DNA from: Nocardioides agariphilus
GTDB lineage: Bacteria > Actinomycetota > Actinomycetes > Propionibacteriales > Nocardioidaceae
DNA length: 64,000 nt
Direction of reading: 5' to 3'
Assembly (NCBI RefSeq): GCF_015352445.1
Contig: NZ_JADKPO010000023.1
Location: 1 to 64,000 of the forward strand
The position numbers and the translations under genes are program-made. Below are positions 43,817-53,974 of the stretch, one piece after another; within the stretch, counting starts at the first letter, position 1; each line of letters opens with the position of its first letter. Below the pieces are notes generated by a model. That model had not been told where the DNA came from, searched no databases, and worked only from the letters and a program-made list of their open reading frames with translations.

Positions 43817-46800
43817 GTGCTGCTGGGGCGATCCGCCGTCCTCGACCGGGCCGAGGCCTTGATCGCCGGCCTGTCGTCGACAGGCCGAGGCGGTCTGCTC
43901 TGGGTGCACGGCGAAGCAGGGATCGGCAAGACGTCCGTGCTCGACGCGATCGGGGAGCTCGGCCGGCGGTCGGGCGCGACTGTGCTGCGCGGGACTGCGG
44001 CCGAGGAGAGCAGTGGTCCACCGGCGTTCTGGCTGTGGACGCAGATCCTCAGGCAGGCCGGAGCGGGCGACGCCGGAGCGCTCGTCGCGCTCGGGGGCGC
44101 GCGGGCCCGTCGGGCCGCCGACCTCGTCGATCCCGACATCGCGACCGACCCCGACCAGGCCGGCAACAGGTTCCCGCTCTTCGACGGCGTCTCGGCCGTG
44201 GTCGAAGGCCTGGTCGAGGAGTTCCCGGTCGTCCTGCTGCTGGACGACCTGCACTGGGCGGATCCCGGCAGCCTGCACCTGTTGCGCTTCCTGCTGCCGG
44301 CGCTGGCCGGCCGACCGGTGCTGGCCGTGTGCGGCTGGCGCGACCACGAGGTGTCGTCCGGGACAGACCGCCACCAGCTCGCCTCCGAGATCGCCGCCGC
44401 GGGGGAGTCGTGGCCACTGGCCGGGCTCGGACCGGAGGACGTCGCTCGGCTGGTCGAGCTCACCAGCGGCCAGCAGGTCGACGCCGAGGAGGCCGCAGCC
44501 GTGACGGCGCGCACCAATGGCAACCCGCTCTTCGTGGCCGAGATGGCCCGGCTGGCGGCGGCGCGGGGCGCGACCGTCGCAGAGATGGTCCCGGAGACCG
44601 CCCAGGGCGCGATCCGCCGACGAGTGGCCAGGTTGGCGCAGTCCGCGCAAGACGTGCTCACTGCTGCGGCCGTGCTCGGGCTGCGGCCGCCGCTCGACGG
44701 TGTCCGCGCCCTCGGCTCGCTCGATGGCGATGACCTGGTCGCTGGGGTCGACGCGTTGGTCGGCGGCGGACTGGCCCGCCAGGAAGGAGACCGGCTCGCA
44801 CTCTCGCACGCGCTGGTCCGGGACGCGGTGTACGACGCCACGCCCGTATCGCGTCGCCGTGAGCTGCACCTGGCGGCGGCGGACCTGCCGGGGCTTGCCG
44901 CTGCAGAGGTGGCGGGGCACCTCGTCCGAGCCATGCCGCTGGCCGACCGCGACCGGGTGGTCGCGGCCATCGAGGACGCGGCCCGAGCGGCTCGCGATGC
45001 GCAGGCCTGGGAGGAGTCGGTCCGGCTCTACCGCCAGGCTCTGGACCTGGTGCCGCCAGGGGAGCCCGCCAGGCCGCGCCTGCTACGCGGCGTCGGCGCG
45101 GCGCTTCTCGATGCCGGCGATCTCGACGCCGCGCGCGTCTACTACCGGGAGGCAGCAGGGCTTGCCCGTGGCGCCGACGACGCGGTTGCGCTGGCCGAGG
45201 CAGCACTCGGCTTCGCGGCTGGCCTGGGCGGCTTCGAGGTGCGCCTGGTCGACCGCGAGCAGAACGACCTCCTCCGCGAGGCTCTCGACCTGCTCGACGA
45301 CGACGAGAAGTCATTGCGCGTGCACCTCATGGCCCGCCTGGTCGTCGGACTCGCCTTCACCGACGATGCTGGCCAGATCCCCGAGCTCGCGGACGCGGCG
45401 GTCGCCTTGGCCCGGCAGGCAGGTGACGCTCGCGCTCTCGGGGCCGCCTTGGCCGCGCACTGTGACGCGTTCGCCGGACCGGACCACGTGGCCCTGCGCG
45501 AGGCGGAGGCGACAGAGATCGTGGCGATCGCGAGAGCCATCGGCGACGTCGGCCTGGAGCTCCTCGGACTCCGGCTCAGGATCATCGCTCGGTGGGAACG
45601 TGGCGCGATGCGCGAGGCGGCAACCGATGTCAGCACGTTCACGGGGCTGGCCGAACGGCTCGGCCAGCCGCTGTACGGCTGGTACGTCCCGCTGTGGCGG
45701 GGCCTGGCCGCTCACCTGCGCGGGGACCTCGACGAGATGGCCCGCTGCGCTGAGGAGGTGGCGCTGGTCGGCAGCCGTGGTGAGAGCCAGAACGCCGCCG
45801 TGTTGGCCGTCGTGCAAGGCATCTGGCCGCTCCTCGAGCGCGGCCTGACCACGCAGGCGATACGTCGGCTCACCTCCGCGTTCGGGGAGCTGCCCGAGCT
45901 CGCACCGGACGGCGGGTCGATCATCGCGCTCTTCTACGGCACCGAGCCCGAGACCCGGCGTCGCCATCTGCCTCACCTGCCGCGGCTGGTCGACGCCCTG
46001 CCGCGCGACAAGGAGTGGCTGCCCAACCTGGCCGGAGTCGTCGGCGGACTGCATGAGGGTGGCCTCGGCGGTCCGGAGGTGGCCTACCTCTACGAGCTCC
46101 TCGCGCCGTACGCCGACCTCTTCCTGGTCGACGGTATCGGCGCGGCGGCTCCCGGGTCGCTGGAGCGACCTCTCGGTCTGCTGGCGGGGCTGGTCGGCGA
46201 CCACGAAGCAGCAGTCGCCCACCTCGAGCGGGCGATCGCGGCCAACGAGCACATCAACGCCGGGCTGGCGACCGCCAACTCCCGGCGAGCCCTGGCCGAG
46301 GCACTCGAGTCGCGCGGCTCCCGAGGAGACCTCGAGCGAGCCGCGCACGAGCGCGGGCTGGCGCTCGCCTTCTACACGACCGCCGGCATCGCTGAACGCG
46401 TGGCCGAGCTGACCTCCGTCGGCACGAGGGCCGGCGCACCGATTAGCCCGACGAGCCCGACGAGCCCCGGTGCCGAGAGCGGCACCTGGGAGCGCACCGG
46501 CGCCGGATGGACGATCACCTTCCGCGGGCGCACCGCCTCCCTGCCAGCGGTGAAGGGCATGGGTGACCTGGCCAGGCTCCTCGACGAGCCGGGGCGCGAG
46601 GTGCACGTGCTCGACCTGGTCGCCCCGGTCGGTGGAGCCGCACCTGGTCAGGGAGACCTCGGCGAGGTGCTCGACGACCGTGCGCGGGCGGCGTACCAGC
46701 GTCGTCTGGCCGAGCTCGACGAGCGGATCGCGGAGGCCGACTCGGATGGGAACGCCGATCGCTCGGCGGCAGCGCTGGAGGAACGCGACTTCCTGCTGGC

Positions 46801-47047
46801 GGAGCTGGCCGGTGCCTACGGGCTGGGCGGGCGTCCTCGCAGGGCCGGCGACCCGGCCGAGAGGGCGCGTACGACGGTCACCTCGCGGATCCGTGACGCG
46901 CTGGGCCGCATCGAGGCCGAGCACCCTGAGCTCGGCCGTCACCTGCGCTCGTCGGTGCGCACGGGCACGTTCTGCTGCTATGCCCCGGAGCTGCCAGTCG
47001 CGTGGGACGTGCGCCCTACATCGTCAGGCCCCACATCGTCAGGTTGA
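43817..47047 (+). CDS. Large AAA/TPR ATPase regulator with non-LuxR C-terminal domain
   Basis: A 1076-residue protein. An ORC/AAA-type ATPase occupies the N-terminus with Walker A GEAGIGKTS (32-40) and Walker B VVLLLDDLHWAD (about 138-149). TPR-like helical repeats run from about 380 to 880. The C-terminal 190 residues, after a Pro/Ser linker, carry GRTASLPAVKGMGDLARLLDEPGREVHVLDLV, a helical ArgGlu-rich stretch, and ARTTVTSRIRDALGRIEAEHPELGRHL in parts. This tail is a known actinobacterial module in place of a LuxR HTH and is presumably DNA-binding. TAGCCT lies 6 nt before the GTG. It precedes an ABM-like gene and a methyltransferase. Confidence 0.87.
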   Translation: MLLGRSAVLDRAEALIAGLSSTGRGGLLWVHGEAGIGKTSVLDAIGELGRRSGATVLRGTAAEESSGPPAFWLWTQILRQAGAGDAGALVALGGARARRAADLVDPDIATDPDQAGNRFPLFDGVSAVVEGLVEEFPVVLLLDDLHWADPGSLHLLRFLLPALAGRPVLAVCGWRDHEVSSGTDRHQLASEIAAAGESWPLAGLGPEDVARLVELTSGQQVDAEEAAAVTARTNGNPLFVAEMARLAAARGATVAEMVPETAQGAIRRRVARLAQSAQDVLTAAAVLGLRPPLDGVRALGSLDGDDLVAGVDALVGGGLARQEGDRLALSHALVRDAVYDATPVSRRRELHLAAADLPGLAAAEVAGHLVRAMPLADRDRVVAAIEDAARAARDAQAWEESVRLYRQALDLVPPGEPARPRLLRGVGAALLDAGDLDAARVYYREAAGLARGADDAVALAEAALGFAAGLGGFEVRLVDREQNDLLREALDLLDDDEKSLRVHLMARLVVGLAFTDDAGQIPELADAAVALARQAGDARALGAALAAHCDAFAGPDHVALREAEATEIVAIARAIGDVGLELLGLRLRIIARWERGAMREAATDVSTFTGLAERLGQPLYGWYVPLWRGLAAHLRGDLDEMARCAEEVALVGSRGESQNAAVLAVVQGIWPLLERGLTTQAIRRLTSAFGELPELAPDGGSIIALFYGTEPETRRRHLPHLPRLVDALPRDKEWLPNLAGVVGGLHEGGLGGPEVAYLYELLAPYADLFLVDGIGAAAPGSLERPLGLLAGLVGDHEAAVAHLERAIAANEHINAGLATANSRRALAEALESRGSRGDLERAAHERGLALAFYTTAGIAERVAELTSVGTRAGAPISPTSPTSPGAESGTWERTGAGWTITFRGRTASLPAVKGMGDLARLLDEPGREVHVLDLVAPVGGAAPGQGDLGEVLDDRARAAYQRRLAELDERIAEADSDGNADRSAAALEERDFLLAELAGAYGLGGRPRRAGDPAERARTTVTSRIRDALGRIEAEHPELGRHLRSSVRTGTFCCYAPELPVAWDVRPTSSGPTSSG

Positions 47048-47091
47048 TTCCCACGCCCAGAAGGTGACACCACTCCCAGAAAGGACCAGCC

Positions 47092-47781
47092 ATGGGCTTC
47101 CTGCAGGTCATCACCTTCGCCACTGACAACATCGATGAGTTCGTCCGCCGCGAGCACCAGTGGGTCGTCGACTCCACCGGCCAGCGCACCAGCGTGGGCG
47201 GCCAGCTGTGGGCCGATCGCGACCGGCCCGGACACTACGTCGCGCTCGACTGGTTCGACTCCTACGAGTCGGCCATGGTCAACTCCCACCTCCCGGTGAC
47301 CGACGAGTTCGCGCACGACGCCATGGCCCTCGCGACCGGCGAGGTGGTCTTCCACAACCTGGAGCCGCACCAGCCGGAGTGGAACTCCTGCGAGGCCGCG
47401 CTCAGAGTCTCGCTGGAGAGCTCGACGGCCGCCGAGCAGACCTTCACCGACGACGTCGACCTCGACATCCTGGTCCCGCACGGCCGGACGCGGTCCTCCG
47501 GTGTTGTCGCCCTGGAGGAGTCTCTGCGCGCCGAGGCTCCGGGCCGCGACATCGAGCTGTGGGATGCGCACGCCACCTTCGACGGGTTCGTCGTCGAGTA
47601 CGCCTACCGCACGCACGGCACCCCGAGCCTCGCCGCGGGCATCATGCTGGTCACCATGCGCGACGGGCGGATCGCCCGCCTCGCCATCACCTGCGCTGGC
47701 AACTGGTCGGCCGAGACCGAGGCACGCGTCCTCGCCGAGACCGGCGCACTGGGCCGGAGGGTCGCGGAGGCGGTCCGATGA
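47092..47781 (+). CDS. ABM-like plus SnoaL-like two-domain protein
   Basis: A 229-residue protein. The first half (about 1-92) resembles a ferredoxin-like ABM/monooxygenase fold (LQVITFATDNIDEFV...HYVALDWFDSYESAMVNS). The second half (about 98-215) resembles a SnoaL/NTF2-like cone (DVDLDILVPHGR, AGIMLVTMRDGRIARL). No catalytic residue can be assigned with confidence. The ATG has AAAGGA upstream, and the stop overlaps the methyltransferase start (ATGA), so it probably acts in the same step or pathway. Confidence 0.75.
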   Translation: MGFLQVITFATDNIDEFVRREHQWVVDSTGQRTSVGGQLWADRDRPGHYVALDWFDSYESAMVNSHLPVTDEFAHDAMALATGEVVFHNLEPHQPEWNSCEAALRVSLESSTAAEQTFTDDVDLDILVPHGRTRSSGVVALEESLRAEAPGRDIELWDAHATFDGFVVEYAYRTHGTPSLAAGIMLVTMRDGRIARLAITCAGNWSAETEARVLAETGALGRRVAEAVR

Positions 47782-48857
47782 GTAGCACTGCCGAGATCGA
47801 GCTCACCGGCGCAGTCACCGAGCGTCTCTTCGCGTCCTTGCTCGGGGCGCTGGAGCTGGCGACGGTGCACCTCGGCGTGCGGCTCGGCCTCTACGAGGCC
47901 CTGGCGACGCCACGAACCGCTGCTGGACTCGCCGAGGTCGCCGGCATCGACGAGCGCTACGCCGCGGAGTGGCTCGAGCAGCAGGCCATCAGCGGGTTGG
48001 TGTCCGTGACCGAGCCCGGTGACCGCGAGACCCGGGTCTACGGCCTGGACGCCGAGCAGGCCCTGTCGTTCGGCGACCCGGAGTCACCGGCGTACGCGGG
48101 CGCCATGGCGCTGTTGATGGGTGGGGTCGGGCGGGTGATCGAGCAGCTGCCCGAGATCTACCGCACGGGCGGGGGCATCGCCTTCGGCGGGTACGGCGAC
48201 GACGTACGCCTCGGCCAGGGTCTCTTCAACCGATCGGGGTTCCTGGGCCAGCTGACCCAGGAGTGGCTTCCCGCCATCGATGGCGTCGGCGACCTGCTCG
48301 GGCGACCTGGCGCGCGGGCCCTCGACATCGGGTGCGGGGTCGGTTGGTCCTCGATCGCGCTGGCTTCGGCGTACCCGGGTCTGACCGTGCTGGGCATCGA
48401 CAGCGACGACGCGTCGGTCATGGACGCGCGCCGCAACGCGGCCGAGGCGGGACTGGGTGAGCGGGTCCGGTTCGAGGTGGGCGACGCCGCCGCTCCACCG
48501 GCCGGCGAGGGGTACGACGTGGCGTTCTACTTCGAGGCCCTCCACGACCTGCCGCACCCGGTCGAGTCGCTGGCCGCCGTCCGCTCGGCGCTGCGGCCAG
48601 GTGGCGTCACCGTCGTCGTCGACGAGCGGGCCGAGGAGGAGTTCGCGCCCGGCGGGAGCGAGGTCGAGCGGCTGCTCGCCACCTCGAGCGTCCTCCACTG
48701 CCTGCCGGTCGGTCGGTCGCAACCGGGATCGGCAGGGACCGGAGCACTGTTCCGCCCCTCGGTGATGCGGGACTACGCCGCCCGGGCGGGATACGCCGGC
48801 GTCGAGGACGTGCCGGTCACCCACGACCTCTTCCGGTTCTTCCTGGTGCGGCCCTGA
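47778..48857 (+). CDS. Class I SAM-dependent methyltransferase (paralogue of the 13795 gene)
   Basis: A 359-residue protein closely similar in layout to the methyltransferase at 13795. Shared parts include [11 protein letters not shown], the N-terminal [14 protein letters not shown] motif [15 protein letters not shown] (about 185-199) and [11 protein letters not shown]. The start overlaps the ABM-like gene's stop. The two paralogues share a winged N-terminal dimerisation region and similar C-terminal ends ([10 protein letters not shown] versus EHDMFRFYRL). Substrate unknown. Confidence 0.9.
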   Translation: MSSTAEIELTGAVTERLFASLLGALELATVHLGVRLGLYEALATPRTAAGLAEVAGIDERYAAEWLEQQAISGLVSVTEPGDRETRVYGLDAEQALSFGDPESPAYAGAMALLMGGVGRVIEQLPEIYRTGGGIAFGGYGDDVRLGQGLFNRSGFLGQLTQEWLPAIDGVGDLLGRPGARALDIGCGVGWSSIALASAYPGLTVLGIDSDDASVMDARRNAAEAGLGERVRFEVGDAAAPPAGEGYDVAFYFEALHDLPHPVESLAAVRSALRPGGVTVVVDERAEEEFAPGGSEVERLLATSSVLHCLPVGRSQPGSAGTGALFRPSVMRDYAARAGYAGVEDVPVTHDLFRFFLVRP

Positions 48858-48873
48858 TCGTTACAGTGATCGG

Positions 48874-50772
48874 GTGCGTCTGGAGCAGATCTCGTCCCCC
48901 CGCGACCTGCGGGGACTGAGCGCACCCGAGCTCGACGAGCTGGCCGCCGAGATCCGCGACTTCCTGGTGAAGACCTGTGCGCGGACCGGCGGCCACCTCG
49001 GCCCCAACCTCGGCGTCGTCGAGCTGACCATGTCGATCCACCGGGTCTTCGAGTCGCCCCGCGACCGGGTCGTCTTCGACACCGGCCACCAGGCTTACGT
49101 GCACAAGCTCCTGACCGGCCGGATGGCGGGCTTCGAGAGGCTTCGCCAAGAAGGCGGCGTCAGCGGCTACCCGAGCCAGGACGAGTCCGAGCACGACATC
49201 GTCGAGAACTCCCACGCCTCCACGGCGCTGTCCTACGCCGACGGGCTGGCGAAGGCCTATGCGATCCGCGGCGAGGACCGCCACGTGGTCGCGGTGATCG
49301 GCGACGGTGCCCTGACCGGCGGCATGGCGTGGGAAGCGCTCAACAACATCGCGGTGGCCAAGCGGAGCAGGCTGGTCATCGTCGTCAACGACAACGGCCG
49401 GTCCTACACCCCGACGGTCGGTGGCCTGGCGACCGCGCTCACGAGCCTGCGGACCAATCCCCGCTACGAGCAGGTCCTCGACATGGTCAAGCGCCGCCTC
49501 AATGCGGTGCCGGGTGTCGGCCCGGCGGCCTACGACGCCCTCCACGCGATGAAGAAGGGCCTCAAGGACGCGCTGGCTCCCCAGGGCCTGTTCGAGGACC
49601 TCGGCCTGAAGTACGTCGGTCCCGTCGACGGCCACGACCGCGCGGCGATGGAGCAGGTGCTGGCGCAGGCCAAGCGGTTCAACGGGCCGGTCATCGTGCA
49701 CGCGATCACGCGCAAGGGGTTCGGCTACGACGCGGCCGAGACCCATGAGGCAGACCAGTTCCACAGCCCCGGCCCCTTCGACGTCGACAGCGGCGTCGAG
49801 AATCCCAAGGAGCGCATCTGGACCGACGTCTTCGCCGACGAGATGGTCCATCTCGGCGAGCGTCGCCCGGACGTCGTGGCCATCACCGCCGCGATGATGC
49901 ATCCGGTGGGGCTCGACAAGTTCCAGTCGAAGTTCCCTGACCGCACCTTCGACGTCGGTATCGCTGAGCAGCACGCCGCGACATCGGCGGCCGGTCTGGC
50001 CATGGGCGGACTGCACCCGGTGGTGGCGCTCTATGCGACGTTTCTCAACCGGGCCTTCGACCAGGTGCTGATGGACGTCGCGCTGCACAAGTGCGGGGTG
50101 ACGTTCGTGCTCGACCGGGCCGGCGTGACCGGCGACGACGGCGCCAGCCACAACGGCATGTGGGACATGTCGATCCTCCAGGTCGTGCCCGGGCTGCGAC
50201 TGGCCGCACCGCGCGATCCCGCCCGACTGCGCGAGCTGCTCGACGAGGCCGTCGGGGTCTCCGACGCACCCACGGTGGTCCGCTTCCCCAAGGGTGCGCC
50301 GCCCGCCGACATCGAGGCCGTCGGGCGGCGCGGCGGGTGCGACGTACTCGTGCGCAACGGCACCCATGACGTGCTGATCGTGTCCTATGGCGCGATGGCG
50401 ACGACGGCCGTCGAGGTAGCCCAGCGGCTCGTGGCCCAAGGCATCGGGGTGACCGCGGTCGACCCCCGCTGGGCCAAGCCCGTCGACCCGGTCCTGCTCG
50501 ACCTCGCCCGGGAGCACCGCCTCGTCGTCAGCATCGAGGACAACGGTCGCGTCGGGGGCTGTGGCTCGGTCCTGTTGTCCGCCCTCAACGACGCCGCGGT
50601 CACCACGCCCTTCCGGCTCCACGGCATCCCGCAGGAGTTCCTCTCCCACGCCAAGCGGGCCGCGATCCTCGAGCGCGTCGGACTCGCGCCACAGGCACTG
50701 GCGCGAGGGATCGTCGAGGACATCACCGCGCTCTCCGACACCCCAGCCGTGCGGCCGACCAGCGTCAGTTGA
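48874..50772 (+). CDS. dxs: 1-deoxy-D-xylulose-5-phosphate synthase
   Basis: A 632-residue thiamine diphosphate enzyme joining pyruvate and glyceraldehyde-3-phosphate, the first step of the MEP isoprenoid pathway. [12 protein letters not shown] and the ThDP/Mg motif [16 protein letters not shown] lie in the first domain. The central domain has the catalytic Glu in [10 protein letters not shown] and [16 protein letters not shown]. Length is the usual. TACAGT (48862-48867) lies 6 nt before the GTG and no Shine-Dalgarno sequence is seen. The tail overlaps the convergent gene by 8 nt. Confidence 0.97.
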   Translation: MRLEQISSPRDLRGLSAPELDELAAEIRDFLVKTCARTGGHLGPNLGVVELTMSIHRVFESPRDRVVFDTGHQAYVHKLLTGRMAGFERLRQEGGVSGYPSQDESEHDIVENSHASTALSYADGLAKAYAIRGEDRHVVAVIGDGALTGGMAWEALNNIAVAKRSRLVIVVNDNGRSYTPTVGGLATALTSLRTNPRYEQVLDMVKRRLNAVPGVGPAAYDALHAMKKGLKDALAPQGLFEDLGLKYVGPVDGHDRAAMEQVLAQAKRFNGPVIVHAITRKGFGYDAAETHEADQFHSPGPFDVDSGVENPKERIWTDVFADEMVHLGERRPDVVAITAAMMHPVGLDKFQSKFPDRTFDVGIAEQHAATSAAGLAMGGLHPVVALYATFLNRAFDQVLMDVALHKCGVTFVLDRAGVTGDDGASHNGMWDMSILQVVPGLRLAAPRDPARLRELLDEAVGVSDAPTVVRFPKGAPPADIEAVGRRGGCDVLVRNGTHDVLIVSYGAMATTAVEVAQRLVAQGIGVTAVDPRWAKPVDPVLLDLAREHRLVVSIEDNGRVGGCGSVLLSALNDAAVTTPFRLHGIPQEFLSHAKRAAILERVGLAPQALARGIVEDITALSDTPAVRPTSVS

Positions 50773-51865
50773 GGTATTCCCCCATGGGAATGGCGAATCC
50801 GCCGTCCAGGGAGCCGACGTCCTCGGCGACCATGCTGCACTCGCCGCTCGAGACCGTGCACGTCAGGATGTCGATCGGTCCGTCTCCGTTGGTCTCCGTG
50901 AAGCCCAGGGCTGCGTAGTGGTCAGCATCGATCCAGTCGTAACCGCCGAAGTACGCGTAGCCGAGATCCTGCTTGGGCAGCGACCTACCGACTGAGAGGT
51001 CGTAGATGCGTACGTCGTCGGGCTCCGGCTCACCGAGCAGGTAGGCGCCGTCGGGGGAGAGTGCGTAGGCCTCCCAGAGGTCGACCTTCGTGCCTGACTC
51101 CGGGTTCGGGCCTACGAGGATGTCATCGCCACGTTGGTAGACGATCTGGCCGGCCTGAACGTCCTTGATCGTGAAGCCGTCGGCCTTGGTGTCCAGGAAC
51201 GTGAGGTCACCGCTCGCGGTGTCCCATGCCGCGGCGCCCTGCTCGGTCTTGACGTAGGCCGTCTCGCCCTCGAGGGCGTACATCACGGCCGCGTTCTTGC
51301 CGTCGCGCACGTCGCTCATCCCTTCGACGTTCTGCAGCGGATCACGCACGGTCTCGCCGGTGGCCTGGTCGTAGACCGTGAAGGCGGGAACGTCGCCGGG
51401 AGTCACCCACGCAGCACGAGGTCCGTCGGCGACGAGGTGCGGGACCTTTGCGTTGATCCGGCCGATCTCCACGACGTCCGCCCCGTCGGCGGCCCACACC
51501 TTGCCGTCGGCGTCGCTGAACACGGCTCCGGCGTCGGTCTGCACGAAGGCGCGCACCTTGTGTCCGACGTCGAACGTGGTGCCGTCGATGGTGATCCGCG
51601 AGCCAACCGCGTAGCTGGGGGAGTGGGCCGCGAACGCGGCGACGAGGTCGGGGTCGCGGTCCTGGGCCGTCTTGCCCGTGCCGCCCAGCACCGACGGTGC
51701 GACCACGGCCGCGGCGACGGCGAGTGCCGCGACGCCTCCGACGACGGCCGTGCGGCGCCGGCGTACGCGCTTGTCTCCCTCGCGCACGATGCCGTCGACA
51801 TCGAGGTGCGGGCGGTCGAGCCCGTCTGCGCGCTCGTGCATCAGGTCGTTGAGCAGTCCGGTCAT
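50765..51865 (-). CDS. Single-pass membrane protein coupled to the second sigma factor
   Basis: A 366-residue protein with an N-terminal cytoplasmic segment of about 38 residues ending in RRRR, one membrane helix (about 40-60) and an outer part with beta-propeller-like repeats ([38 protein letters not shown]). The ATG overlaps the sigma gene's stop. This mirrors the pair at 29541-31111 in layout, but the outer domains differ. It is probably a sensor or anti-sigma-like partner. No zinc anti-sigma motif is present. Confidence 0.78.
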   Translation of the reverse strand: MTGLLNDLMHERADGLDRPHLDVDGIVREGDKRVRRRRTAVVGGVAALAVAAAVVAPSVLGGTGKTAQDRDPDLVAAFAAHSPSYAVGSRITIDGTTFDVGHKVRAFVQTDAGAVFSDADGKVWAADGADVVEIGRINAKVPHLVADGPRAAWVTPGDVPAFTVYDQATGETVRDPLQNVEGMSDVRDGKNAAVMYALEGETAYVKTEQGAAAWDTASGDLTFLDTKADGFTIKDVQAGQIVYQRGDDILVGPNPESGTKVDLWEAYALSPDGAYLLGEPEPDDVRIYDLSVGRSLPKQDLGYAYFGGYDWIDADHYAALGFTETNGDGPIDILTCTVSSGECSMVAEDVGSLDGGFAIPMGEYLN

Positions 51866-52392
51866 CGGGTCACCTCGATCAGGTCCGTGGGGAGTACGTC
51901 GTCGCCGAGGCGGGCTCGCAGCTTGGCGAGACCCGCGGACACCTGGCTCTTCACGGTGCCCACCGCGCAGCCCATCGCCTCGGCGGTCTGGGCCTCGGTG
52001 AGGTCCTCGTAGAAGCGCAGCACGATGGCCGCGCGCTGCCGGACGGGCAGCTCCTGGAGGGCCTGCCACAGCCAGGCCCGCTCGTCGACCGACTCGGAGT
52101 GGCCGGCCTGGGAACCCTCGGGCAGGACCTCGGCGGTCCGCTCGCCCCACGACTTCTTGCGGAACCAGCCGATCGCCGTCGTGGTGATGGCCTTGCGGGC
52201 GTAGGCCTCGACCTTGGCGTGGTTGGTGGCGTCGTGCAGTCGGGGCCACGCCACGTAGATCTTGGTCAGCGCTTCCTGCACGAGGTCCTGCGCGAGCTGG
52301 GCGTCGCCGACCATCAGGAACGCCGCCCGGTGCAGCGCGCCCGAACGCGCCGCGACGAAGTCGGCGAAGGCCTGCGGGTCTCGTCGGCTCAT
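51862..52392 (-). CDS. SigE-family ECF RNA polymerase sigma factor
   Basis: About 176 residues from the ATG at 52392, which has GGAAGGG upstream; the frame extends nine codons further. Region 2 has FVAARSGALHRAAFLMVGD and DLVQEALTKIYVAW; region 4 has LPVRQRAAIVLRFYEDLTEA and an HTH with MGCAVGTVKSQVSAGLAKL. It is coupled to the membrane protein downstream by ATGA. The same type of pair lies at 29541. Confidence 0.9.
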   Translation of the reverse strand: MSRRDPQAFADFVAARSGALHRAAFLMVGDAQLAQDLVQEALTKIYVAWPRLHDATNHAKVEAYARKAITTTAIGWFRKKSWGERTAEVLPEGSQAGHSESVDERAWLWQALQELPVRQRAAIVLRFYEDLTEAQTAEAMGCAVGTVKSQVSAGLAKLRARLGDDVLPTDLIEVTR

Positions 52393-52542
52393 GGATGCCC
52401 TTCCGAGTGGTGGTGTCATCCTTCACGACGCGTTGAGGCCCACGAAAAGTTCGTCGGGAGGCGGGGGCGTTGGTCCACCGGGTAACTGGTGTCATTTCGT
52501 GAGTTCCCCGCGGTCGGCTGGTATCCATTCCCGGTGTTCGCC

Positions 52543-53124
52543 ATGCCCCGCCAGGGTTTCGTCTTCCTGGCCACGACGAAGACCGCCTCGACGGCCATCG
52601 AGAACGCCTTCGCCCTCCCTGCCTCTGTCGCCTTCCGGCACCCGCCGGCGCTCAAGCACATGAACGTCCGTCGCTTCCACCGCCAGGTCGCGCCGATCCT
52701 GGCCGGGCTCGGCCACCCGCCCGGCTCCTACGACGTGGTCTGCATCGTGCGCGAGCCGATCGGCTGGATCTCGTCCTGGTACCGCTACCGCTCGCGCGGA
52801 CGAATCGCCAGCTCACCGAAGTACACCGGCGACTTGACCTTCGAGGAGTTCGCCGAGCAGGTGATGGACGGTCAGATCCGGCTGGGCTGCATGGAGGCGT
52901 TCGTCAGGGCGCCCCAGGGCGGCAACGGCGTGACGCGGATGTTTCGCTACGACCGGCTCGACTCCGCAGTGGCCTGGATGGCGCGGCGGGCCGGGTTGGC
53001 CAAACCCGTGCTTCCCCACGTCAACGTGTCGCCCTCGCGGGACCTGGTGATCAGCCGGTCGGTCCGCCTTCGACTTGAGGAGCACCTCGCTCCACACGCG
53101 GAGCTCTACGAGTCGGCGGTCTGA
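52543..53124 (+). CDS. Sulfotransferase-like protein
   Basis: About 193 residues from the ATG at 52543; the frame can also start at GTG 52489 or 52534. FLATTKTASTAIENA (about 7-21) fits the PAPS 5'-phosphosulfate loop of sulfotransferases, and CIVREPIGWISSWYRYRSR (about 67-85) fits the 3'-phosphate motif. These are the family's main signatures. Substrate unknown. The C-terminus overlaps the convergent AHSA1 gene by 19 nt. Confidence 0.72.
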   Translation: MPRQGFVFLATTKTASTAIENAFALPASVAFRHPPALKHMNVRRFHRQVAPILAGLGHPPGSYDVVCIVREPIGWISSWYRYRSRGRIASSPKYTGDLTFEEFAEQVMDGQIRLGCMEAFVRAPQGGNGVTRMFRYDRLDSAVAWMARRAGLAKPVLPHVNVSPSRDLVISRSVRLRLEEHLAPHAELYESAV

Positions 53125-53609
53125 AGCAGCTCGTCGAGCCTGTCGTAGCCCTGGCCGAGACCCTGCGTCATGCCCGAGGCCACCCACCCGTCGCGGATCT
53201 CCCGGTCGGGGTAGCGGACCGTCAGGGTCATCGACGTCCGGTCCTCACCCAGCGATGTGAGCACGAGGGTGTTGGTGCTCGGGCCCGGAAAGGCGTCGAA
53301 CCTCTCGGTCGTCACCAGCCGGTGCGGAGGCTCGACCTCCTCGAAGGTGCCCGAGACGCCCATGCTCTGCGAGCTGTCGGGATCGCCGAAGACCCAGCGG
53401 TAGACCCCGCCCACCCGCACGTCCATCTCGCACGTGGTCAAGGGCAGCTGCTCGTCGCCCAGCCAGCGCCGCATGTGGTCGGGCTCGGTCATCGCCCGCC
53501 ATACCCTCGCGGGCGGAGCACCGAACTCCCGGCGGATGACGACGGAGGTGTCGTCCGGGGTGTCGTCGGGGATGGTGACGGCGAACGTGGCCGGCCAACG
53601 GATCGTCAT
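53106..53609 (-). CDS. AHSA1/SRPBCC-domain protein
   Basis: A 167-residue protein of the AHSA1 type: an N-terminal strand with VIRREFGAPPARVWRAMTEPDHMRRWLG and a closing helix with GWVASGMTQGLGQGYDRLDELL form the START-like hydrophobic cavity. Such proteins are widespread partners of ArsR-type regulators. Ligand unknown. It is last in an operon whose genes overlap by ATGA. Confidence 0.9.
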   Translation of the reverse strand: MTIRWPATFAVTIPDDTPDDTSVVIRREFGAPPARVWRAMTEPDHMRRWLGDEQLPLTTCEMDVRVGGVYRWVFGDPDSSQSMGVSGTFEEVEPPHRLVTTERFDAFPGPSTNTLVLTSLGEDRTSMTLTVRYPDREIRDGWVASGMTQGLGQGYDRLDELLQTADS

Positions 53610-53974
53610 CGCTCATCCTCGTGGGTCTCGTCGGGCATGGTGGCGAGGTAGTCGTCGAGCCGGTCGAACCGCTGGTCCCAGAACTGCCGGAACTCCTCGG
53701 CCCAGTCGGCCACCCGCTGCAGCGGCGCGGCCTCCAGCCTTGCGGGCCGCGCCTGGGCGATGCGCGATCGGCTGACCAGCCCCGCGCGCTCCAGCACCCG
53801 CAGGTGCTTGGAGACCGCCGGGCCCGACATGTCGAACGGCTCGGCGAGCTCGCCCACCGTCTTGGGACCGCCCGTCAGACGGGCCAGGATCGCGCGGCGG
53901 GTGGGGTCGGCCAGCGCGGCGAAGACGAGGCTCAGCGGGTCACGTGCGGGTGCGTCGATCGCGATCGTGGTCAT
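53606..53974 (-). CDS. ArsR-family transcriptional regulator
   Basis: A 122-residue protein with the ArsR winged helix: PLSLVFAALADPTRRAILARL, VGELAEPFDMSGPAVSKHLRVLERAGLVSRSR and a wing (about 12-82). No metal-binding ELCVC motif is seen, so it belongs to the non-metal group often paired with AHSA1 proteins. The start overlaps the VOC gene's stop and the stop overlaps the AHSA1 start. It probably binds the AT-rich dyad upstream of the VOC gene. Confidence 0.92.
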   Translation of the reverse strand: MTTIAIDAPARDPLSLVFAALADPTRRAILARLTGGPKTVGELAEPFDMSGPAVSKHLRVLERAGLVSRSRIAQARPARLEAAPLQRVADWAEEFRQFWDQRFDRLDDYLATMPDETHEDER

